Assembly (NCBI GenBank): GCA_902599045.1
Contig: CACKEA010000002.1
Coordinates: 226,501 to 290,500 of the forward strand
Direction: 5' to 3'
DNA from: an uncultured Alphaproteobacteria bacterium
Lineage (GTDB): Bacteria; Pseudomonadota; Alphaproteobacteria; HIMB59
DNA: 64,000 nt
Positions 27,521-35,072 of the stretch are shown here, in pieces; within the stretch, counting starts at the first letter, position 1, and each line of letters begins with the position of its first letter. The translations under genes and the position numbers were made by a program. Below the pieces are notes generated by a model that saw nothing but the letters and a program-made list of their open reading frames with translations, was not told the DNA's origin and did not search any database.

Positions 27521-28544
27521 CAAAATTCTTTTTAAAATAATAATTTTGCTTTTAATACCAATTCAAGTAATAGCATACGATTTTAGCTATCAAAAAGACG
27601 ATATTTCATTAAAACTTGATTTTGACAATAATAAAATAAAAGAAATTAAATTTGATATCAAAACTAATGGTCAAAGAAACTTCGGAATAATTAATTATCA
27701 TAATAATGAAATTTATATACTTTTAAATACAGATCAAATTTCTTTTGATAATTTCAAAAAGCTATTTCCTAAACCTCAAGAAAATAAAAAATTAAATAAA
27801 AAAATAAATTTTAATTGGGAAATATCTGAAATGACAATTTCAGAAAAATATTCTCTTTTTTCTAATAAATTAAATTTTATTTATGATGAGGGGTTTGAGT
27901 CTATGATGTTTTATGACTCAAAAAAAGAATTTGAATTATCGATACTTCCACAATTAGATGGAAATAAACAAATCTATTTATTTTCAAAAAATGCTGGTCA
28001 ATTTTTTTACGCTCAAAAGATATCTAAACACATGAAAGGTGGTGCTTTAATTGGCAAAGGATTATTTAGAAAATTTAATGATTATGATCTTACTATTAAA
28101 GTCAAAGATTTTAGTATTGATAAAAATTCAAAATTCTACAACTTACTCTTTACCTCAAGAATGTTAGATATATTTTCAGTCTTGCAAAATAGTCAAGATG
28201 AATTTAATTACCTAGAAGTTCCCGTTCAAAGAAAAGGCAAAGTTTTTAATTTTGATCATGCTTTAATGTTAGGTGGTACAGTTGCTTTTTCCTTCAAAGG
28301 TGAAGCTAATCCCTCTGAAAAAATAGCTACTGTGAATGGTACTTATGGTCCTTTATATTTATTTGAACAGAATTTTAAAAATATCCCTTTTATAAATGAG
28401 TTATTTGGCAAAAATGTTGAAGAAAGTTTACTTGCTGCAGATTTTAAGGTTAATAAGAATGGAAATAAAACTGAATTTATATTTAATCCTTTATCAATTT
28501 TTACACCTGGTAAAACAAGAAACTTTTTCGATATTTGGGAATAA
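27513..28544 (+). CDS. Short AsmA-like C-terminal-domain protein
   Basis: The 343-residue protein has a signal peptide (residues 1-21, ending VIAYD). Its second half has the pattern seen in the C-terminal part of large AsmA-like/DUF3971 envelope proteins: GGALIGKGLFRKFNDYDLTI, a hydrophobic LLFTSRMLDIF segment, FDHALMLGGTVAFSFKGEA, NELFGK..EESLLAADFKV and a terminal FIFNPLSIFTPGKTRNFF. Such proteins are proposed to move lipids between membranes. Relatives are often over 1000 residues, so this is a reduced version. It overlaps prfB by 8 bp and abuts the convergent MOSC gene with no gap. Confidence 0.68.
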   Translation: MYNKILFKIIILLLIPIQVIAYDFSYQKDDISLKLDFDNNKIKEIKFDIKTNGQRNFGIINYHNNEIYILLNTDQISFDNFKKLFPKPQENKKLNKKINFNWEISEMTISEKYSLFSNKLNFIYDEGFESMMFYDSKKEFELSILPQLDGNKQIYLFSKNAGQFFYAQKISKHMKGGALIGKGLFRKFNDYDLTIKVKDFSIDKNSKFYNLLFTSRMLDIFSVLQNSQDEFNYLEVPVQRKGKVFNFDHALMLGGTVAFSFKGEANPSEKIATVNGTYGPLYLFEQNFKNIPFINELFGKNVEESLLAADFKVNKNGNKTEFIFNPLSIFTPGKTRNFFDIWE

Positions 28545-28991
28545 CTATTTAATTATTTTTATTTCATCAAAAGTTGAAATTAAACCAGACTTAACTATTT
28601 CTGCACGCACTCCACCTTTATTAGCCAGTAATTTAACTAAATTTTTAACATTTAATTTATTTTGAAGATATCTACATGGTTGACATAATTGATGAATTTT
28701 TAAAACTACATTGTTAATCTGTATTTTTTTATTTATCATTTTATTTAGATCAATTCCTGTTGTTATAATATTTCTTCTAAAATCTTTATAATTAAACTTA
28801 CTTTTGATGTTATTATTAAAATAACTAATCTTTTCAGACTCTATAAGGGTTACTTGCTTGTATTTTTCTTTAAAATTTTCATAATATCTATCATTAATAA
28901 TACCTTTATTTCTTTTTAAGATTGCTTGATTTATATATATAGTGCTCTCTCCACATAGATTTGTTATATTGATTGCTTTAATTTTTGGCAT
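28545..28991 (-). CDS. MOSC-domain protein
   Basis: MOSC domains carry sulfur from molybdenum-cofactor-type sulfurases and often sit in small metal-sulfur transfer proteins. The 148-residue protein is essentially one such domain. It has FRRNIITTGIDLNKMINK (the RRN-x(4,5)-G-DL type), a VLKIHQLCQPCRYL segment with the conserved cysteine pair, and a terminal LANKGGVRAEIVKSGLIS strand. Substrate unknown. Its ORF starts head-to-head with the next small plus-strand gene and ends against the AsmA-like gene. Confidence 0.82.
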   Translation of the reverse strand: MPKIKAINITNLCGESTIYINQAILKRNKGIINDRYYENFKEKYKQVTLIESEKISYFNNNIKSKFNYKDFRRNIITTGIDLNKMINKKIQINNVVLKIHQLCQPCRYLQNKLNVKNLVKLLANKGGVRAEIVKSGLISTFDEIKIIK

Positions 28992-29023
28992 ATATGAATA
29001 TATTTACTTTAGTTTATATATAT

Positions 29024-29299
29024 ATGGAAGATAACACAAATTTATATAGTCAAAGGAGTATATTAATTCGTAATTTCCTTATTTTTTCAAGGTTGGCTCC
29101 TTTTATAACTAGTTTTATTAGCTCTGTGCTTATTAACAAGATTTTTTTGAAAGCTCCTAATTTAATTAATTTAGACTTTATTTTGATCTTTATTTCTCTT
29201 TATCTAATTTTATATGTTTTTATTTCTCACACTAAGTCACTTTGTGAGCAACTTGCTGTTGTTAACCAAAAAATTAACTCACACGGCGACAATAATTAA
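29024..29299 (+). CDS. Small hypothetical membrane protein
   Basis: A 91-residue protein from the ATG at 29024 (MEDNTNLYSQRS). The ORF track extends it to a TTG at 28985, but that would overlap the divergent MOSC start. It has two hydrophobic helices (about 19-39 and 48-70) and a hydrophilic C-terminal tail with a weak coiled-coil look. I do not recognise the family. It stands alone between the MOSC gene and the SOS operon, and a TATATA run lies just before its ATG. Confidence 0.45.
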   Translation: MEDNTNLYSQRSILIRNFLIFSRLAPFITSFISSVLINKIFLKAPNLINLDFILIFISLYLILYVFISHTKSLCEQLAVVNQKINSHGDNN

Positions 29300-29351
29300 T
29301 TTTATTTTACAAATTTTGCTATTTCTTTCGTGCTCATGATAGTTTATAAAA

Positions 29352-29366
29352 GAACAAAATATGAAC
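29352..29366 (+). promoter_or_regulatory. LexA (SOS) box, alphaproteobacterial type, over the umuD start
   Basis: GAAC-N7-GAAC, the reverse complement of the alphaproteobacterial LexA operator GTTC-N7-GTTC, is an exact match at 29352-29366. It overlaps the umuD ATG (29361). A TATAAA -10 candidate at 29345-29350 lies just upstream, so bound LexA would cover the transcription start. The gene pair it precedes is an SOS polymerase operon, which makes a chance match unlikely. Confidence 0.85.
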
Positions 29367-29798
29367 AAAAATACTTTAGTAAAAAAACATAAAGACAACA
29401 GTCTTGAGACAGTACCTTATATTTTATCTAGAATTTCAGCTGGATTTCCATCTCCAGCCGATGATTATATAGAAAATAATTTAAGCATATCTGAACTATT
29501 AATTAAAAATCAACTATCAACTTTTTTAATGAAAGCTAGCGGCGAGTCCATGATAGAAGCTGGAATTAATGATGGTGATATATTAGTAGTAGATAGAAGT
29601 TTGGAGGCTAGAAGTAGAGATATAGTGATAGCTATATTTGAGGGAAACTTAACTGTAAAAAGACTGATCATCAAAGTAGATGGTTCTGCCATCCTAAAAT
29701 CTGAGAACCCATTATACAAAAATATACTAATATCAGAGTACACAGAACTAGAGATATGGGGAGTCGTCACTAGTGCCATACATCAATTTATTAAATAA
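29361..29798 (+). CDS. umuD: UmuD-like S24 self-cleaving protein (DNA polymerase V subunit)
   Basis: UmuD is cut by RecA-promoted self-proteolysis to UmuD', which joins UmuC as translesion polymerase V. The 145-residue protein has the cleavage region ISAGFPSPADDY (scissile A27-G28), the nucleophile S63 in SGESM, and the general-base K100 in TVKRL, matching S60 and K97 of E. coli. It sits under a LexA box and 2 bp before umuC. A LexA-type transcriptional repressor is less likely because no N-terminal DNA-binding domain is present. Confidence 0.94.
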   Translation: MNKNTLVKKHKDNSLETVPYILSRISAGFPSPADDYIENNLSISELLIKNQLSTFLMKASGESMIEAGINDGDILVVDRSLEARSRDIVIAIFEGNLTVKRLIIKVDGSAILKSENPLYKNILISEYTELEIWGVVTSAIHQFIK

Positions 29799-29800
29799 CG

Positions 29801-31075
29801 ATGAATATTGTAGCTTTAGTAGATTGTAATTCTTTTTATGCCTCGTGTGAGACTATTTTTAAACCTCATTTGAATAAAAAACCCATAGTTGTCTTATCAA
29901 ATAATGATGGATGTGTCATAGCCAGAAGTTCAGAAGCTAAAAAATTAGGAATTAAAATGGGAGTACCTTTTTTTGAGATAAAACAAATAATAAAAAAATA
30001 TCCAGTACATGTGTTCTCATCAAATTATAGTTTATATGGAAATATTTCATCTAGGGTAATGGGAGCATTAAAAGAGTACTGTGATAGACTAGAAGTCTAT
30101 TCCATAGATGAAGCATTTTTAATACTAAATAAATACTCTGAGAGAAGTTTTTTTTTAAGAGCAGAAGGAATTAAAAAAATTATAAAGAAATGGATAGGCA
30201 TACCTGTTAGCATAGGTATAGCTAACAATAAAACTTTATCTAAGGTGGCGAACCATTTAGCTAAAAAAGATGAATTAGGATCTCAAATAGTAGAAATCAT
30301 AAATAAAAAACAAATAGAAATATCTTTGAAGGTATTAGGGGTAGGTGATATTTGGGGCATAGGTGTTAGGATAGAAAAATTTCTTCAAAAAAATAATATT
30401 TACACTGCTTACGATTTATATAGAGCAGATCCAAGATGGGTTAGACAACACCTAGGAGTGGTAGGAGAGAGGACCTATAGAGAACTACACGGTGAAATAT
30501 GTATACCTATAGTTGAGAGATCTGAGCCAAAAAAACAATGTCGAGTATCAAGGTCCTTCGAAAACTATGTAACTAGTTTCGAAGAGTTAGAGAAAAGAGT
30601 AATATCTTATGCAACTAGGGCTTCAGAAAAGATTAGATCTGATGGCCTACAAGCAAAAAAGATTACTACATTTATTCGTTCAAATAAATTTAACAATAAT
30701 AATAAACAATACCATGCAGCTAGGACTTATGACTTTATATCTCCTTCAAATGATTTATTTGAAACGATAAGATTAGCTGTAAAAGCACTAAAATCTATTT
30801 ATCATCCAGAAATTAAATATAAAAAAGCAGGTGTTTTACTCTCAGACTTAACAATAGAAGGAGAGTACAACAGGGATTTATTTATTCACCAGTCAGAAGA
30901 GAGTCTTTTGAAAAAAGTTAGAGTAAACAAGGTATTCGACAATCTAAATAACAGATATGGTAGCGGGACTATTTGCGTTGCTAAAGAGAACTATGAAAAG
31001 TTCTATATAACCAGACGGCAAAACCTGAGCCCCGCATACACATCAAATTTTGATGAACTACCTAATGTAAATTAG
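29801..31075 (+). CDS. umuC: Y-family DNA polymerase V catalytic subunit
   Basis: UmuC carries out mutagenic translesion synthesis. The 424-residue protein has the full family: VDCNSFYASCE with the first catalytic aspartate (D8), the SNNDGCVIARSSEAK motif, the YSIDEAFLIL palm motif, GIANNKTLSKVANHLAK, helix-hairpin-helix-like DIWGIGVRIE, and the UmuC-specific C-terminal domain. It forms an operon with umuD and overlaps the convergent TrpB2 gene by 4 bp. Confidence 0.95.
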   Translation: MNIVALVDCNSFYASCETIFKPHLNKKPIVVLSNNDGCVIARSSEAKKLGIKMGVPFFEIKQIIKKYPVHVFSSNYSLYGNISSRVMGALKEYCDRLEVYSIDEAFLILNKYSERSFFLRAEGIKKIIKKWIGIPVSIGIANNKTLSKVANHLAKKDELGSQIVEIINKKQIEISLKVLGVGDIWGIGVRIEKFLQKNNIYTAYDLYRADPRWVRQHLGVVGERTYRELHGEICIPIVERSEPKKQCRVSRSFENYVTSFEELEKRVISYATRASEKIRSDGLQAKKITTFIRSNKFNNNNKQYHAARTYDFISPSNDLFETIRLAVKALKSIYHPEIKYKKAGVLLSDLTIEGEYNRDLFIHQSEESLLKKVRVNKVFDNLNNRYGSGTICVAKENYEKFYITRRQNLSPAYTSNFDELPNVN

Positions 31076-32433
31076 TTCACAGCAGGTATTGAGCCCATAG
31101 ACTCTTCAAAAGCCTTTGAGTCAAATTTATCTTCAGCAAGATTACCAGAAAAATAGTCCATGTAAGCCTGCATATCAAAGTGTCCATGACCACAAAGGTT
31201 AAACAAAATAGATTTTGATTTACCTTCAGCTTTACATTTAAGTGCCTCATCAACAGCACCTTTAATAGCATGTGTAGCCTCAGGAGCTGGCATAATACCC
31301 TCAGTTCTGGCAAACTGAATACCAACCTCTAAACATTCCTTTTGTCCGTAAGCTCGAGGTTCCATATGTCCATTGTGAACTAGGTGAGATAACATTGGAG
31401 CCATTCCATGATATCTTAAACCACCAACATGAGTAGGTGATGGCATAAAATCAGAACCCAATGTGTGCATCTTTAACAAAGGAGCAGATTTTAGAGTATC
31501 ACCAAAGTCATAAGAGTATTTACCTTTTGTCAATGAAGGACAAGAGGAGGGTTCAACGGCAATTGCATGAACATCTTGTTCACCTCTAAATTTTTTGCCT
31601 AAGAAAGGATTACACAAGCCTGAAAAATTACTTCCACCACCAGTGCACCCTATAACTATATCTGGATAGTCGTCAGCCATTTCCATTTGAAGAAGCGCTT
31701 CCTGTCCAATAATAGATTGGTGCATTAATACATGATTTAAAACACTTCCTAGTGCATATTTAGTATCTTCATTTGTAGTGGCCACTTCTGCTGCTTCAGA
31801 TATGGCAATACCAAGAGAGCCGGCACTATTTGGATCTCTTTCTAAGATAGCCCTTCCAGAATTTGTTTCGTTTGAAGGACTCGCAACTACACTACCACCA
31901 TAACTCTCAATTATTGCTCTTCTATATGGTTTTTGATCATAGCTTACTCTTACCATAAAAACTTTAATTTCAATTCCAAATACAGCCCCGGCATAACTTA
32001 GAGCGGTACCCCATTGACCTGCACCTGTTTCAGTTGCTATTTTCTTTACACCAGCCTCTTTGTTATAAAATGCTTGTGCTAATGCAGTATTAGGTTTGTG
32101 ACTACCTGAAGGACTGGCACCTTCATATTTGTAATAAATCCTAGCAGGCGTATCTAAAGCTTTCTCTAAAGCTCTAGCTCTTACTAAAGGAGTACATCTC
32201 CAACGACTATAGGCCTCTAAAACAGGACCAGGGATATCAATATATCTCTCTTGTGAAACCTCTTGCATAATTAAATCCATAGGAAATAGAGGTGCTAAAT
32301 CATCAGGACCTAATGGTTGTTTTGTTCCAGGATTTAAGGGTGGGCTCATTGGCTCTTTTAAATCCGCTACCAGATTATACCATTGTTTTGGCACATCACT
32401 GTCTTTTATATAAAATTTACTATCCTCACTCAT
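31072..32433 (-). CDS. TrpB2-type PLP-dependent tryptophan synthase beta-like protein
   Basis: TrpB2 is a long, separately evolving tryptophan-synthase-beta homologue that condenses serine with indole, often without TrpA. The 453-residue protein has the PLP lysine in SGSHKPNTALAQ, ATETGAGQWGTALSYA, and the phosphate cradle GCTGGGSNFSGL, followed by GLRYHGMAPMLS, all typical of TrpB2. It is long compared with TrpB1 (about 400). No other trp gene is nearby, so the role may be indole salvage or a stand-in TrpB. Confidence 0.9.
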   Translation of the reverse strand: MSEDSKFYIKDSDVPKQWYNLVADLKEPMSPPLNPGTKQPLGPDDLAPLFPMDLIMQEVSQERYIDIPGPVLEAYSRWRCTPLVRARALEKALDTPARIYYKYEGASPSGSHKPNTALAQAFYNKEAGVKKIATETGAGQWGTALSYAGAVFGIEIKVFMVRVSYDQKPYRRAIIESYGGSVVASPSNETNSGRAILERDPNSAGSLGIAISEAAEVATTNEDTKYALGSVLNHVLMHQSIIGQEALLQMEMADDYPDIVIGCTGGGSNFSGLCNPFLGKKFRGEQDVHAIAVEPSSCPSLTKGKYSYDFGDTLKSAPLLKMHTLGSDFMPSPTHVGGLRYHGMAPMLSHLVHNGHMEPRAYGQKECLEVGIQFARTEGIMPAPEATHAIKGAVDEALKCKAEGKSKSILFNLCGHGHFDMQAYMDYFSGNLAEDKFDSKAFEESMGSIPAVN

Positions 32434-32477
32434 AATGAATAACTTTATTGTATTTGTTAGATAAAAAGTAGGATTAT

Positions 32478-33389
32478 TTAATCGCTATAATATCTATTTA
32501 AAGCAGCTTCTTTGTTAATTAATGGTAAAAGTTGAGCAACTAAAACACCAATTAATATTAGAAAACAGCCAAAAACCTGAACATTTGTCAAATACTGAGA
32601 AAGTATAATCCATGCTGCTAAAGATCCAAATACACCCTCGAGAGAAAATGTAATTGCTGCTGTGGATGGTTTTACATACCTTTGCCCAAAAACTTGAAGG
32701 GTATAAGCAATTCCACTTGACATGACCCCTACATATAAAAGCTCAAAGATTTCTTTTGATATTCCCTCAATTGTAGGATTTTCAAATATAAACATGAAAG
32801 GCAAACTATAAAAAAAACATAATAGAAATTGGGAAGATGCCAAAGTAAATGGTGCATTTATAATTTCAAAGTATTCATCAATTAAAATGCAATGTATTGC
32901 AAAAAATAAAGCACATACAATTACAAGTATATCGGCAAATTGTGCTTCAAAACTATTCTCAAGAGTTAAGTAATAAGACCCTACTAGACATATTGATACG
33001 GATAGCCAAACACTCCAGTGTATTTTCTTTTTTAAAAACAATCTCGATATTATAGGAACAAATGGAACATATAATATTGTTAAGAAAGCTGCATTTCCTA
33101 CTTTAGTATACTGTAAAGCGTATTGTTGAAGGTAAGTTCCTAATAATAAACTTAAACCAGTTAAAAGAACTACAATTATAAATTTTTCTTTATTTTTAAG
33201 ATTTTTAATTTTATTAATTTCATAAAAAGCAAAAGGTAAAACTATTATCCCACCAATTAAAAAACGCATATTTGTAAACGTTAGTGGACCAATAAATTCC
33301 ATTCCTGTAGTTTGAGCCACAAATGCAGTACCCCAAATTATTGATGCTACTATGAGACATAAAGTAGATAAGAGAAGCTTGGAGTTCAT
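32478..33389 (-). CDS. DMT-superfamily (EamA) transporter
   Basis: The 303-residue protein has ten hydrophobic helices in two EamA repeats. The first repeat starts with CLIVASIIWGTAFVAQTTG and the second has the AITFSLEGVFGSLAAWIILSQ segment that resembles the family's conserved E-P-V/L helix. Such proteins export small metabolites or amino acids; the substrate is not deducible. It lies 44 bp downstream of the TrpB2 start on the same strand, and a tRNA-Asn gene lies 7 bp upstream of its start. Confidence 0.85.
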   Translation of the reverse strand: MNSKLLLSTLCLIVASIIWGTAFVAQTTGMEFIGPLTFTNMRFLIGGIIVLPFAFYEINKIKNLKNKEKFIIVVLLTGLSLLLGTYLQQYALQYTKVGNAAFLTILYVPFVPIISRLFLKKKIHWSVWLSVSICLVGSYYLTLENSFEAQFADILVIVCALFFAIHCILIDEYFEIINAPFTLASSQFLLCFFYSLPFMFIFENPTIEGISKEIFELLYVGVMSSGIAYTLQVFGQRYVKPSTAAITFSLEGVFGSLAAWIILSQYLTNVQVFGCFLILIGVLVAQLLPLINKEAALNRYYSD

Positions 33390-33396
33390 AAGAAAC

Positions 33397-33471
33397 TGGC
33401 TCCGCAGGTAGGATTCGAACCTACGACCTGTCGGTTAACAGCCGAATGCTCTACCGCTGAGCTACTGCGGA
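33397..33471 (-). tRNA. tRNA-Asn (anticodon GTT)
   Basis: A 75-nt cloverleaf on the minus strand. Acceptor arms TCCGCAG and CTGCGGA pair fully, followed by G and an encoded CCA. The anticodon stem TTCGG/CCGAA holds CTGTTAA with anticodon GTT. The D loop and TTCGAAT T loop are canonical. Confidence 0.96.
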
Positions 33472-33568
33472 ACGTTGCATCAAACTACAATAATTTTTTA
33501 ATTTTTCAATTAACATTTTTTAATTTGATTTTAAAAATAATTTTCAATGATATTAGGGTTTATTTGGA

Positions 33569-33574
33569 TATAAT
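33569..33574 (+). promoter_or_regulatory. -10-like TATAAT, 6 bp before the DUF1289 gene
   Basis: A perfect TATAAT is separated by exactly 6 bp from the ATG at 33581, which would make the A of the ATG the expected +1. This heads the five-gene plus-strand run 33581-37268 after the tRNA-Asn gene. No Shine-Dalgarno sequence precedes the ATG. I could not find a convincing -35. The rest of the 109-bp gap holds only AT-rich sequence. Confidence 0.45.
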
Positions 33575-33580
33575 GTATCC

Positions 33581-33838
33581 ATGGAAAAAATTATTTCACC
33601 TTGTATATCAATATGCAAAACTGATCCATCTACCGGATACTGCTATGGCTGTGCTAGAACTTCTGAAGAAAAAGCGATATGGAAAGACGCAAATACGACA
33701 AATGAATGGAAAATAAATAATATTTCTGAGTTAAAAAATAGACTTTCTGGTTGGCAATTATCATCATTTGAAGAGTCATATGATTTTAAAATAAAAAACG
33801 GAATATCTTTAGCAAAGCACAAAATGATGAATAAATGA
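33581..33838 (+). CDS. DUF1289-domain protein, cysteine-rich
   Basis: The 85-residue protein carries the DUF1289 signature near its N-terminus: SPCISICKTD and YCYGCARTSEEKAIW, giving four conserved cysteines that probably bind a metal or Fe-S cluster. The rest is a helical tail. The family has no assigned function. It starts a tight run in which the next gene overlaps by 4 bp. Confidence 0.85.
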   Translation: MEKIISPCISICKTDPSTGYCYGCARTSEEKAIWKDANTTNEWKINNISELKNRLSGWQLSSFEESYDFKIKNGISLAKHKMMNK

Positions 33839-34257
33839 AAAAAATTAAAGGCTCGTGTCTTTGCAAGAAAATTAGCTTTGAGATTAAGAATGAATGTAGA
33901 TACTCAGTTTTTTGCCATTGCCATATGTGCCAGGCTTCAAATGCTGAATTTAGCTCTTATACAAAAGTAAAAAATGAAAATCTAAATTTTAAAAGTAAAA
34001 AAACTTTAAAGTGGTTTGTTTCTAGTAAACATTATAAAAGGGGTTTTTGTTCAATTTGTGGAAGTTCATTATTTTTTCAAAAAAAATCCTCAAATGATTA
34101 TATCTCAATATCAACAGGTACCTTAAATAAAAATATACCTTCTATTGGCCATATTTTTTACAAATATAGAAAATCAAAAATTAATTTCTCTAAATTAAAA
34201 AAATTTCCTCAATCTGCCCAAGGATATTTTGATAAATTTATTTACAGAATTAAATGA
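33835..34257 (+). CDS. GFA-family zinc protein
   Basis: The glutathione-dependent formaldehyde-activating (Gfa) fold holds zinc with a pattern of cysteines. The 140-residue protein has CLCKKISFEI, CHCHMCQ and GFCSICGSSLFF, all the expected metal ligands. Most members of this large family have unknown substrates, so the formaldehyde role should not be assumed. It overlaps neighbours by 4 bp on both sides. Confidence 0.85.
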   Translation: MKKIKGSCLCKKISFEIKNECRYSVFCHCHMCQASNAEFSSYTKVKNENLNFKSKKTLKWFVSSKHYKRGFCSICGSSLFFQKKSSNDYISISTGTLNKNIPSIGHIFYKYRKSKINFSKLKKFPQSAQGYFDKFIYRIK

Positions 34258-35072
34258 ATTACTCATTAACAATCAAGATTATCTTAATATTACTATTTAT
34301 ATACCTTTTAATTATCTTTTATGTTTATACAAAACAAAGATCTCTTCTTTACGTCCCTCAAATTGATAATTATGATGATGAATTACTAATCATACCTGCG
34401 AAACAAGTATTTATTGAAAATAGCTCAAATATAAAATTAAGGTCTATTTTTTATAAACATCCATCTAATACTAAAACTACATTACTAATGTTTCACGGTA
34501 ATGCAGGTCCTATTGAAAATAGATTTTATAAAATTAACAAGTTATCAAAATATGACCAAAACATTTTACTTATTTCTTGGAGATCATATAGCGGTAATGA
34601 TGGTGAACCTACTGAGGATGGTTTATATGATGATGCTAGAAGTGCTATAAAATGGCTTGAAGAAAAAAATATTTCTAAAAAGGACATTATTATTTATGGA
34701 GAATCTTTAGGAACTGCTGTTACTATAGAAATAGCTCAGAATAATATTTTTAAGGGTTTAATCTTGGAAGCGCCATTTACTTCAATGATTGATGCAGCTA
34801 AATTTCATTATCCATACCTTCCTGTCTCAATCATGCTTAAAGATAAGTATTTAAGTGATAAAAAAATTAAAAACGTTATTTCCCCTATATTTATTATGCA
34901 CGCCATAGGGGATGATATTGTTCCATTTAGAATGGGTGAAAAAATGTACGAATTAGCAAATTCACCTAAAAGTAGTTATTTCGTTGATGAGAATGAACAT
35001 TTAGTAACATATGATGAAAATTTAATGAATAAGATGAATGAATTTTATGAAACTATAATTAATTATGAATAA
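34254..35072 (+). CDS. Membrane-anchored alpha/beta hydrolase (Bem46/ABHD13-like)
   Basis: The 272-residue protein has an N-terminal TM helix (about 6-26) followed by an alpha/beta hydrolase domain. The oxyanion-hole region is MFHGNAG, the nucleophile is in YGESLGTAV (GxSxG), an aspartate lies in IGDDIVPF, and the histidine in ENEHLV. This matches the Bem46/ABHD13-like group whose substrate is unknown. It overlaps both neighbours by 4-8 bp in the same operon. Confidence 0.82.
   Translation: MNYSLTIKIILILLFIYLLIIFYVYTKQRSLLYVPQIDNYDDELLIIPAKQVFIENSSNIKLRSIFYKHPSNTKTTLLMFHGNAGPIENRFYKINKLSKYDQNILLISWRSYSGNDGEPTEDGLYDDARSAIKWLEEKNISKKDIIIYGESLGTAVTIEIAQNNIFKGLILEAPFTSMIDAAKFHYPYLPVSIMLKDKYLSDKKIKNVISPIFIMHAIGDDIVPFRMGEKMYELANSPKSSYFVDENEHLVTYDENLMNKMNEFYETIINYE

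Noticed and set aside
29361-29798. umuD-like gene as a LexA repressor
   Set aside because: It has the S24 peptidase core and cleavage site but no N-terminal winged-helix domain, and it is coupled to umuC.
33525-33716. 63-residue ORF overlapping the DUF1289 gene
   Set aside because: It shares the DNA with a clearly conserved cysteine-motif protein in another frame and has no family pattern.
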